Source of the DNA: Bacteroidaceae bacterium
GTDB lineage: Bacteria > Bacteroidota > Bacteroidia > Bacteroidales > Bacteroidaceae
DNA: 14,518 nucleotides
Direction: 5' to 3'
Assembly: GCA_016292545.1 (NCBI GenBank)
Contig: JAEDIG010000061.1
Location: 1 to 14,518, forward strand
The notes below the pieces were generated by a model that made no database searches, was not told the origin of the DNA, and saw only the letters and a program-made list of their open reading frames with translations. Below, piece by piece: positions 7,571 through 14,409 of the stretch. A program made the position numbers and the translations under genes. Each line of letters starts with the position of its first letter. Position 1 is the stretch's first letter.

Positions 7571-8863
7571 TTATTTCAATGTTTTTAACAAATCGGCCAC
7601 CACATAGCTGCTGCCTCCTACAAAGATGAAATCCGCAGGTCCGGCATTTGTCTTGGCGGCTGCAAATGCACGGTCCACACTGGTGTAGATGTTGCCTTTG
7701 AGTCCGGCTTTGGCGGCGATGGCTGCCAGTTCGTCGGCAGGCATGGAGCGCTTCACACTGGATTGTGTGAAATAATAGGCTGCTCCCTTGGGCAGGAAGT
7801 TGACGACCGAGCGCACGTCCTTGTCGGCCACCATGCCGAAGACGATGTGCAGCCTGTCGTACGTTTGCCGGGAGATCTGTTTGACCAGATAGTCGAACCC
7901 GCCCGGGTTGTGCCCCGTGTCGCACACGATGAACGGTTCCTGCTGCAACACCTGCCAGCGTCCTTGCAGTCCCGTGAGCGTGGTCACGTGCTTGAATCCG
8001 TTTTTCACGTGGCTGGAGCCAATCTTGAACCCTATGGAGATGAGTGTCTGCAGTGCGATGAGGATGGTGGCTGTGTTCTTCACCTGGCAGAGTCCTCCCA
8101 GCCCGCCTTCGATGAAGCCCCAGTGGAGGGTCCTGTAGGTGCGTGTGCCGGAGGGGAGCTCCTCGGTCTGCTGCACCACTCCTTTTTCCTCGGCTATGGT
8201 GATGGGGCTGCCGGCTTCATGTGCCTTCTGCAGGAAGAGCTTCTTCACGTTGTAGCGGCCGTTGGTTTCGCCGATGACCACCGGCACGTCCTTCTTGATG
8301 ATGCCGGCCTTTTCGCGGGCTATATCGGTGAAGCTTTTGCCCAGGAACTGTGTGTGGTCCTTGCTGATGTTGGTGATGATGCTGAGGACGGGTGTGATGA
8401 TGTTGGTGCAGTCGAGCCGTCCGCCCATGCCCACCTCGATGACGGCCACGTCCACGTTCTTTTCCTGGAAATATTTGAATGCCAATGCGGTGGTCAGCTC
8501 AAAGAAACTGGGATGGAGCGGTTCGAAGAAGGCTCGCTCGTCTTCCACGAACTGCACCACACGCTCCTGGGGTATCATGACGCCGTCCACCCGGATGCGC
8601 TCCCTGAAATCCAGCAGGTGCGGGCTCGTGTAGAGCCCCACATGATAGCCGGCCGACTGCAGGACGGCGGCCAGCGTGTGGCTCACCGACCCCTTGCCGT
8701 TGGTGCCTGCCACATGGATGGTCCTGTAGGCCTTGTGGGGGTGGCCGAAATGTTCGTCCAGCGCCAGCGAATTGCCCAGTCCTTCCTTATACGCTCCAGC
8801 TCCGATGTTCTGGAACATTGGAGCTGCATTGTACAGGTATTCAATCGTTTCCTTATAGGTCAT
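7571..8863 (-). CDS. folC: bifunctional folylpolyglutamate synthase / dihydrofolate synthase
   Basis: Adds glutamate to dihydropteroate and/or to folates, using ATP, in the cytosol. It is a 430-residue Mur-ligase-fold enzyme. The P-loop AGTNGKGSVSH lies at 52-62, YTSPHLLDFRERI at 78-90 (folate and omega-loop region), IEVGMGGRLDCTN at 142-154, and ITNISKDHTQFLG plus REKAGIIK at about 162-190; the last two contain the Mg/ATP residues and the lysine that is carbamylated in this family. CDTGHNPGGFDYL in the C-terminal domain is also characteristic. Its ATG lies inside the 3' end of dnaJ with an 11-bp overlap (8853-8863), so translation is probably coupled. It is the last gene of the five-gene block. 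Which of the two activities dominates cannot be told from sequence. Confidence 0.95.
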   Translation of the reverse strand: MTYKETIEYLYNAAPMFQNIGAGAYKEGLGNSLALDEHFGHPHKAYRTIHVAGTNGKGSVSHTLAAVLQSAGYHVGLYTSPHLLDFRERIRVDGVMIPQERVVQFVEDERAFFEPLHPSFFELTTALAFKYFQEKNVDVAVIEVGMGGRLDCTNIITPVLSIITNISKDHTQFLGKSFTDIAREKAGIIKKDVPVVIGETNGRYNVKKLFLQKAHEAGSPITIAEEKGVVQQTEELPSGTRTYRTLHWGFIEGGLGGLCQVKNTATILIALQTLISIGFKIGSSHVKNGFKHVTTLTGLQGRWQVLQQEPFIVCDTGHNPGGFDYLVKQISRQTYDRLHIVFGMVADKDVRSVVNFLPKGAAYYFTQSSVKRSMPADELAAIAAKAGLKGNIYTSVDRAFAAAKTNAGPADFIFVGGSSYVVADLLKTLK

Positions 8864-10007
8864 TGAACATTTTCTTGAATCGGTTGAAGAAATTGTTCCT
8901 GCTGGTGGTGCTGGGCTGCATGTTGTCGCTTCCCTTCATCTTTTCGAACATCTGCTTCTCGTCCTTGTCCAGGGTTTCGGGAATGTAGATGCCGATGTTC
9001 ACGATAAGGTCGCCGATGCCGTAGCCGTAGCCTTGCACCACGGGCAGTCCCTTGCCTCTGATGCGCATCACCTTGCCGGGCTGTGTGCCCGGGTCAATCT
9101 TTATCTTCACTTTTCCGTCCAGGGTGGGGATTTCCACGCTTCCGCCCAATACGGCTGTGGGGAGGTCGAGCAGGAGGTTGTAGATGAGGTTGTTGTTGTC
9201 GCGCGTGAATTCGTCGCTCTTCTGCACCTCTATGTACACCTGTATGTCGCCGGGTATGCCGCCCCTGCGGGCTGCATGTCCCTTGCCTTCTACGTTGAGC
9301 ACCATTCCGTCGGCCACACCGGCGGGAATCTTCACCTCTATCACCTCTTCGCCCATGACCACGCCTTCGCCATGGCAGTGGGTGCACTTGTCCTTGATGA
9401 TGGTGCCTGTGCCGTGGCATTGCGGGCAGGGGCTCTGTGTCTGCATGCGTCCGAAGAGGGAGTTGGTCATGCGCACTACATAGCCCGTGCCGTGACAGGT
9501 GGGGCAGGTGTCCACCTGTCCGTTGGCGCTGCCCGTGCCGTTGCAATGGGTGCACGGCACGTTCTTGCGCACCTTGAACTTCTTGGTGACTCCTGTGGCC
9601 ACTTCCTTGAGTGTGAGCATCACCTTCAGGCGCAGGTTCCCGCCTCGCATCTCTGCCTTGGGTGCGCCTCCGCCGAAGCCGCTGAACCCTCCGAAGCCTG
9701 CATGGTTTCCGAAGATGTCGCCGAACATGCTGAATATGTCGTCCATGTTCATGCCGGCTCCGCCTCCGAACCCTCCTGCACCGTTCAGCCCTTCGTGGCC
9801 GAACTGGTCGTAGCGCTGGCGTTTCTGGGGGTCGTGGAGCACATCGTATGCCTCGGCCGCTTCCTTGAACTTTTCTTCTGCCTCCTTGTTTCCGGGATTG
9901 CGGTCGGGGTGGTATTTGATGGCCATCTTCTTGTAGGCCTTCTTTATCTCGTCTTCCGAGGCGTTCTTGGCCACGCCCAGTACTTCATAGTAATCTCTCT
10001 TTGCCAT
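8853..10007 (-). CDS. dnaJ: chaperone DnaJ (Hsp40, type I)
   Basis: Co-chaperone that delivers unfolded proteins to DnaK and stimulates its ATPase. A full type I protein of 384 residues. The J domain (1-70) starts MAKRDYYEVLGV with the essential HPD at 33-35. A Gly/Phe-rich linker covers about 72-116, and includes the DIF motif region MDDIFSMFGDIFG. Four zinc-binding CxxCxGxG repeats begin at C152 (CTHCNGTG), C168 (CPTCHGTG), C194 (CPQCHGTG) and C208 (CTHCHGEG). The substrate-binding C-terminal domains follow, including GMVLNVEGKGHAARRGGIPGD. It starts 24 bp after grpE and overlaps folC by 11 bp. dnaK is not in the window. No hrcA/CIRCE-type element is seen. Confidence 0.98.
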   Translation of the reverse strand: MAKRDYYEVLGVAKNASEDEIKKAYKKMAIKYHPDRNPGNKEAEEKFKEAAEAYDVLHDPQKRQRYDQFGHEGLNGAGGFGGGAGMNMDDIFSMFGDIFGNHAGFGGFSGFGGGAPKAEMRGGNLRLKVMLTLKEVATGVTKKFKVRKNVPCTHCNGTGSANGQVDTCPTCHGTGYVVRMTNSLFGRMQTQSPCPQCHGTGTIIKDKCTHCHGEGVVMGEEVIEVKIPAGVADGMVLNVEGKGHAARRGGIPGDIQVYIEVQKSDEFTRDNNNLIYNLLLDLPTAVLGGSVEIPTLDGKVKIKIDPGTQPGKVMRIRGKGLPVVQGYGYGIGDLIVNIGIYIPETLDKDEKQMFEKMKGSDNMQPSTTSRNNFFNRFKKMFNDL

Positions 10008-10031
10008 GTTCTGATGTGTATGTTATGGATT

Positions 10032-10628
10032 TTAGAGGCCCACTACAACCTGCGAGTGGCGTATCACCTTCTCGTTGAGTGTGTAGCCGGTCTTGGTGCA
10101 GTCGAGCACCTTTCCCTTCAGCGAATCCTGGGGAGCCGGCAGCTGGGCGATGGCTTCGTGGAGGTCCACATTGAAGTCGGCTCCTGCGGTGTCGATGGGC
10201 TTCACTCCCTGTTTTTCCAGAATGTCCAGGAATTTCTTGAAGATGAGCTCCACGCCTTCGGCCAGTGCCTTCACGTCGTCGGCATCCTGCATGTTCTTGA
10301 GTGCGCGCTCCATGTCGTCGAGCACGGGCAGTATGGCGGTGATGATCTTTTCTCCGCCGTTGAGGATGAGCTCGGTCTTTTCCTTGAGTGTGCGCTTGCG
10401 GTAGTTGTCGAATTCTGCAATCTTCCTCAGCAGCCGGTCGTTGAGTTCTGCTATTTCCTCGCGGGCCTTTTCAAGCTGCTGCTCTGTGGTGGGTTCTTCG
10501 GGTGTGCCTTCTCCGGCTTCGGCCTGTGCGGGGGCTTCCTCTGCGGTTCCGGGCTGTGGCTGCTCGCTGCTGATGGTTTCCTGCTGTTGGCTGACGGTCT
10601 GCTGTTCTTTATCTTCTGTCGGTTTCAT
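10032..10628 (-). CDS. grpE: nucleotide exchange factor GrpE
   Basis: Exchange factor that releases ADP from DnaK and completes the cycle with DnaJ. From the ATG at 10628 it is 198 residues, close to the family norm of about 180-200. An acidic, Q/E/P-rich disordered N-terminus (about 1-55) is followed by the long dimer coiled coil (LEKAREEIAELNDRLLRKIAEFDNYRKRTLKEK), a four-helix region (VLDDMERALKN) and the C-terminal beta domain closing with VIRHSQVVVGL, very like the canonical R-[AP]-[AM]-V-V-V ending. The frame stays open upstream to a GTG at 10715, which would add 29 basic residues. I prefer 10628 because it gives normal length and follows an A-rich stretch, but the extension is possible. 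It is 24 bp ahead of dnaJ. Confidence 0.93.
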   Translation of the reverse strand: MKPTEDKEQQTVSQQQETISSEQPQPGTAEEAPAQAEAGEGTPEEPTTEQQLEKAREEIAELNDRLLRKIAEFDNYRKRTLKEKTELILNGGEKIITAILPVLDDMERALKNMQDADDVKALAEGVELIFKKFLDILEKQGVKPIDTAGADFNVDLHEAIAQLPAPQDSLKGKVLDCTKTGYTLNEKVIRHSQVVVGL

Positions 10629-10751
10629 ATTGTTTTGTTTGTTTGGTTTGTGTCCTCCGCTTGGTGCTGCCTTCTTCTTCAGGCTGTGGAGGATGTTACT
10701 GAACTTGCCGCTCACAATTTCCGTGCCAGTTTTTTTTTGTGGGGGGCGTGG

Positions 10752-12368
10752 TCATTCTCCGTACAGGCGTGTCTTGAGCTCCTTGATGGGGTCGCTGGAG
10801 ATGTATTCGTCGTATTCCATCATCTTGTCGATGATGCCGTTGGGCGTGAGCTCGATGATGCGGTTGGCTACGGTTTCGATGAACTCGTGGTCGTGGCTGC
10901 TGAAGAGGATGTTTCCCTTGAAGAGCTTCAGGTTGTTGTTGAATGCCTGGATGCTTTCCAGGTCGAGGTGGTTGGTGGGTGTGTCCAGGATGAGGCAGTT
11001 GGCTCCCGTGAGCTGCATGCGTGCAATCATGCAGCGCATCTTTTCGCCTCCGCTGAGCACGTTCACCTTCTTGAGCACTTCTTCTCCGCTGAAGAGCATC
11101 CTGCCCAGGAACGACTTGAAATACACCTCGTTGCCCTCGCCGTACTGGCTCAGCCAGTCCACCAGGTTCTTGTCGGAATTGAAGAAACTGGTGTTGTCCA
11201 GCGGCAGGTAGGCCGTGGTGATGGTGATGCCCCAGCTGAAGGTGCCATGGTCGGGCTGGCGGTTGCCGTTGATGATTTCGAAGAGGGCGGTCATGGCCCT
11301 GGGGTCGCGGCTCAGGAACACCACCTTGTCGCCCTTCTCCACATTGAAGCTCACGTTGTCGAAGAGCACTGTGCCGTCCTCGGCTGTGGCCTTGAGGTCC
11401 TGCACCTCCAGAATCTGGTTGCCGGGCTCGCGTTCCATCTGGAAGATGATGCCTGGATACTTGCGTGTGCTGGGCCGGATTTCCTCCACATTGAGTTTCT
11501 CGAGCATCTTCTTGCGGCTGGTCGTTTGCTTGCTTTTTGCCACATTGGCAGAAAATCGGCGGATAAACTCTTCCAGTTCCTTTCTTTTCTCCTCGGCCTT
11601 GGCCTTCTGGTTCTGTGCCTGGCGCAGGGCCAGCTGGCTGCTCTGGTACCAGAAGCTGTAGTTGCCGGCAAAGAGCGTCACTTTCCCAAAGTCGATGTCC
11701 ACGGTGTGGGTGCACACGCAGTCGAGGAAGTGGCGGTCGTGGCTCACCACGAGCACGGTGTGCTCGAATTCGCTCAGATACTGCTCCAGCCATTGCACGG
11801 TGTCCAGGTCGAGGTCGTTTGTGGGCTCGTCGAGCAGCAGGTTGTCGGGGTTGCCGAAGAGGGCCTTGGCCAGCATCACGCGCACTTTTTCCTTTGCGCT
11901 GAGCTCGCTCATCATGCGGTTGTGCCTGGCTTCCTTGATGCCCACGCCCGAGAGGAGTGCCGCTGCATCGCTTTCGGCCGTGTAGCCGCCCATCTCGGCA
12001 AACTTTTCTTCCAGTTCGGCCACACGGATGCCGTCCTCGTCGCTGAAATCGGGCTTGCTGTAGAGGGCATCGCGCTCCTGCATCACCTCCCACATGGTGG
12101 TGTGGCCCATCAGCACGGTGTTGAGCACGGTGCAGTGGTCATACTGGAAATGGTCCTGGCTCAATACGCTCAGACGTTCGCCCGGCCCCAGCTCCACGCT
12201 TCCCTTGGTGGGCTCCAGTTCTCCGCTGATGGCCTTCAGAAGGGTGGATTTGCCGGCACCGTTGGCACCTATCACTCCATAGATGTTGCCGTTGGTGAAC
12301 TTCATGTTCACGTCTTTGTAGAGGACGCGTTTGCCAAACTGTATGGCGATGTTGGAAAGTGTTATCAT
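10752..12368 (-). CDS. ABC-F family ATPase (YbiT/YkpA-like, likely ribosome-associated)
   Basis: A 538-residue soluble protein with two ABC domains and no membrane segment, as in ABC-F factors that bind the ribosomal E site. Domain 1 has Walker A GANGAGKST (34-42), a variant signature LSAKEKVR (156-163) and Walker B LLLDEPTNDLD (177-187). The inter-domain linker (about 240-310) carries KRKELEEFIRRFSANVAKSK and SRKKMLEKL, typical of the tRNA-probing arm. Domain 2 has an intact signature LSGGEKMR (438-445), but its Walker A position reads FLSRDPRAMTAL (351-362) with no GxxxxGK, and Walker B reads LILDTPTNHLD (459-469) with Thr463 in place of the catalytic Glu. A degenerate second Walker A is, as I recall, usual for YbiT/YkpA relatives. 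It lies between the glucosaminidase gene (54 bp of CA-repeat-like spacer) and grpE. A role in translation is inferred; I cannot tell antibiotic protection from housekeeping. Confidence 0.92.
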   Translation of the reverse strand: MITLSNIAIQFGKRVLYKDVNMKFTNGNIYGVIGANGAGKSTLLKAISGELEPTKGSVELGPGERLSVLSQDHFQYDHCTVLNTVLMGHTTMWEVMQERDALYSKPDFSDEDGIRVAELEEKFAEMGGYTAESDAAALLSGVGIKEARHNRMMSELSAKEKVRVMLAKALFGNPDNLLLDEPTNDLDLDTVQWLEQYLSEFEHTVLVVSHDRHFLDCVCTHTVDIDFGKVTLFAGNYSFWYQSSQLALRQAQNQKAKAEEKRKELEEFIRRFSANVAKSKQTTSRKKMLEKLNVEEIRPSTRKYPGIIFQMEREPGNQILEVQDLKATAEDGTVLFDNVSFNVEKGDKVVFLSRDPRAMTALFEIINGNRQPDHGTFSWGITITTAYLPLDNTSFFNSDKNLVDWLSQYGEGNEVYFKSFLGRMLFSGEEVLKKVNVLSGGEKMRCMIARMQLTGANCLILDTPTNHLDLESIQAFNNNLKLFKGNILFSSHDHEFIETVANRIIELTPNGIIDKMMEYDEYISSDPIKELKTRLYGE

Positions 12369-12422
12369 AATGTCTTCTTTATGTGTGTGAGTGTGTGGTT
12401 GTATGTGTCTTGTTCGGGGATG

Positions 12423-13334
12423 TCAGCGGATGCGCAGGATGTCGCCTATGCGGGGCACATAGTCGGGGCCTTGCCTGTTGAGCTTGTAGAGCCTGTCTAT
12501 GCGGATGCCGTAGAGCTGGGCGATGTCGTGCATGCTCTGGTTGTAGTCCACGATGTGGATGGGGTTGTCCTTGAACTGCTTGGAGGCCTCCTTCTGTTTC
12601 TTTTCCAGATAGAGGATGTCGCCCGGCTGCAGCACGTAGCCCTTGGGCAGCTCGTTGTAGCGCCTGAGCTTGCGCTGGCTCACGCCTGTGGCCTTGCTGA
12701 TGGTGGCCATGTCGTCGCCGGCCTCCACCACGATGAAGTAGTTCTTGTTGTTGTGGTACACCATGTGGCGCTCGAAGAAGGCGGCCGCCTTGTCGGCGGA
12801 GCGGGGGTGACGGCTCTTGGGATGCCTGGTGTCGAACTGCGACAGGCCGAACCGCTCGATGATGCTGATGAGCGACTGGGCATAGCGGGGGTTGGTGGCA
12901 TAGCCGGCTGCCTTCAGCCCGTGGGCCCATCCGCGGTAGTCGGTGATGCTGAGCTGGAAGAGACCCTGGTAGCGCTTTCCCTGCAGGAACCTGGAGTGGT
13001 CCTCGTAGCTTTCTGCCGCCGTGCGGTACTTGCGAAACTTTTCGTTGGGCGCGTCGTCGTTCCGCAGCACATAGGGGCCTTTCCATGTGCCGCCCACCTT
13101 GATGCCGAAATGGTTGTTGGCCTGGGTGGCCAGTGTGCTGCGTCCGGCATTGCTTTCCAGCAGGCCCTGGGCCAGGGTGATGCTGGCGGGGATGCAGTAT
13201 CTGTGCATCTGGTCGATGGCCATGTCCTTGTATCGGTCAATGTATGTCCAATAGGCCTGGTTGGTGGTCTGTGCCAGCAGGTTGAGTGCAAACAGGAACG
13301 GGATGATTATGGCTGAAAACCTGACTTTTGACAT
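12423..13334 (-). CDS. secreted peptidoglycan N-acetylglucosaminidase with two LysM domains
   Basis: A 303-residue cell-wall hydrolase. Residues 1-21 form a Sec signal peptide (MSKVRFSAIIIPFLFALNLLAQ). Residues about 27-165 are a glucosaminidase domain of the GH73/FlgJ type: ASITLAQGLLESNAGRSTLA (50-69) contains the likely catalytic E60, and NNHFGIKV (73-80), FRKYRTAAESYEDHSRFL (100-117) and GYATNPRYAQSLI (144-156) are characteristic. A basic linker leads to two LysM repeats, about 197-243 (YFIVVEAGDDMATISKATGV, ending GDILYL) and 259-302 (IHIVDYNQSMHDIAQLYGI, ending GDILRI), which bind glycan strands. It should act in the periplasm on peptidoglycan. It is the first gene of the five-gene block and has a consensus promoter at 13357-13388 with a very short leader of about 15 nt. 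Confidence 0.93.
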   Translation of the reverse strand: MSKVRFSAIIIPFLFALNLLAQTTNQAYWTYIDRYKDMAIDQMHRYCIPASITLAQGLLESNAGRSTLATQANNHFGIKVGGTWKGPYVLRNDDAPNEKFRKYRTAAESYEDHSRFLQGKRYQGLFQLSITDYRGWAHGLKAAGYATNPRYAQSLISIIERFGLSQFDTRHPKSRHPRSADKAAAFFERHMVYHNNKNYFIVVEAGDDMATISKATGVSQRKLRRYNELPKGYVLQPGDILYLEKKQKEASKQFKDNPIHIVDYNQSMHDIAQLYGIRIDRLYKLNRQGPDYVPRIGDILRIR

Positions 13335-13356
13335 GATTTCTATGTGAATTGTGGTG

Positions 13357-13388
13357 CAAAATTAGGCAATTTTATTTACTTACACAAA
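13357..13388 (-). promoter_or_regulatory. Bacteroidota-type promoter of the glucosaminidase-abcF-grpE-dnaJ-folC block
   Basis: On the minus strand TTTG (13385-13388) and TAATTTTG (13357-13364) are 20 bp apart, an exact consensus match. The start of transcription should fall near 13350, only about 15 nt before the ATG at 13334. No second consensus match is seen in the spacers further down the block, so this may serve all five genes. Confidence 0.8.
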
Positions 13389-13418
13389 TTATTCGGTGCC
13401 GATTTGCCGCAAACCTGC

Positions 13419-14366
13419 TCATTTGGCCGGCTGTTCCTTGCCGCGGTTGATGATGAAGATGCCCAGGGCGGACAGCAGTCCGGCCCACACGTATTTCCAG
13501 TAGAAGGGCTCCTGGAGCACCATGCATGAGCTCACGGCTCCGATTACGGGTATCAGGGAGTTGAAGATGGCCACGCGCCCCACGGGGTTGCAGGTGAGCA
13601 GCTTGTTGTAGAGGGCGAAGCCTGTGGTGGAGATGCACACGAGCATGGCCAGGATGAGGAGTCCGCGGGGGGTGACGCACGGGAGCGTGCCGCCCCATGC
13701 CAGCCCGGGAAGGATGAGGAGTGCGCCCCCTACGGCCAGTGAAAGGCCTGTGCCCACAAACACGTCGATGCGCCGTCCCAGGCCGCGTGTCATGAGTCCT
13801 GCCATGGCCGAGCACAGGGCGTTGAGCACGATCATGCCGTCGCCGGCCAGGGTGAACCCTCCGCCGGAGGCCTGTCCGGCCCCCAGCGACACGATGCCTG
13901 CGAATCCGATGGCGCAGCCTGCTATCTTGCGCAGGGTGAGCCGGTCGCTCCGGAAACACATGCATGCCATGAGCACCACCAGGAACACGCTCATGGAATT
14001 GAGGATGGCGGCCCGTGCTCCGTCGCTGTGGGAGAGCCCGAAGTAGAAGAAGGCGTAGTGGAGGGTGGTGTTAAGGAGGGAGAACAGCACCAGGAACCCT
14101 GTGCCCGACTGTCCGCCTTTCCATCGGAAGGGGCGGCCTGTGGCGCGTGCGATGGCCAGGATGATCAGGCCCGATATGCAGAAGCGTATGCCTGCAAACA
14201 GCATCTTGCTGCCCGTCATGGAGGGTGTGATGCCATAGGCCTGGAATCCCAGCTTGATGAGCGGATAGGCAAAGCCCCACAGCACGGCCGCCGTGAGGGC
14301 GAAGGCCGCCACCCACAGCGGCCTCTGGAACACGCTCCCGGGCGTGCTTTCGTTCTGTGCGGTCAT
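13419..14366 (-). CDS. EamA/DMT-family permease (drug/metabolite transporter)
   Basis: A 315-residue inner-membrane protein with about ten hydrophobic helices arranged as two homologous EamA halves. The first half starts at VAAFALTAAVLWGFAYPLIKL (about 19-39), the family's typical opening helix with WG..YP. It continues through LFAGIRFCISGLIILAIA and ends near VSLGAGQASGGG. The second half (about 165-305) opens with DGMIVLNALCSAMAGLMTRGL and contains FNSLIPVIGAVSSCMVLQEPF, the conserved PV...L.E motif, then YVWAGLLSALGIFIINRGKE. Substrate is unknown; relatives export amino acids, nucleotides or drugs. It lies 43 bp after the gene entering from the right edge. No promoter consensus is found in that gap, so it may be co-transcribed. 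Its spacer to the next gene holds the glucosaminidase promoter. Confidence 0.9.
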   Translation of the reverse strand: MTAQNESTPGSVFQRPLWVAAFALTAAVLWGFAYPLIKLGFQAYGITPSMTGSKMLFAGIRFCISGLIILAIARATGRPFRWKGGQSGTGFLVLFSLLNTTLHYAFFYFGLSHSDGARAAILNSMSVFLVVLMACMCFRSDRLTLRKIAGCAIGFAGIVSLGAGQASGGGFTLAGDGMIVLNALCSAMAGLMTRGLGRRIDVFVGTGLSLAVGGALLILPGLAWGGTLPCVTPRGLLILAMLVCISTTGFALYNKLLTCNPVGRVAIFNSLIPVIGAVSSCMVLQEPFYWKYVWAGLLSALGIFIINRGKEQPAK

Positions 14367-14409
14367 GTATAATATATAATATATATATGTATATATGGGG
14401 GGAGGGGGG
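14367..14409. repeat. AT-dinucleotide tract and two G6 runs in the leader of the DMT gene
   Basis: The 43-bp spacer is almost wholly low complexity: alternating TATA/ATAAT units at 14367-14396, then GGGGGG (14397-14402), A, GGGGGG (14404-14409). In the transcript of the DMT gene the C-runs come first, then an AU-rich stretch right up to the ATG. The AT part is self-complementary. Such tracts can vary by slipped replication. No promoter consensus is present. Confidence 0.55.

Noticed and set aside
10629..10751. Heat-shock control element (CIRCE inverted repeat) or a dedicated promoter ahead of grpE
   Set aside because: No 9-bp inverted repeat of the CIRCE type and no TAnnTTTG box is present on the minus strand in this spacer.
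12369..12422. GT/CA-rich spacer as a phase-variable repeat or terminator
   Set aside because: The GTGTGTGAGTGTGTGG stretch is short and interrupted, forms no stem, and has no U-tract; it is most simply a leader of the ABC-F gene.
9033..13316. A 1427-codon plus-strand open frame, apparently one giant protein
   Set aside because: It lies exactly opposite four well-identified minus-strand genes in codon-on-codon register, has no recognisable domain, is rich in His/Val/Gly/Leu as expected from antisense of GC-rich codons, and crosses their spacers. Codon avoidance explains it.
12423..13334. Flagellar FlgJ, suggested by the glucosaminidase domain
   Set aside because: There is no rod-scaffold domain and no flagellar gene nearby, and it has a signal peptide and two LysM domains, which fits a general cell-wall hydrolase.
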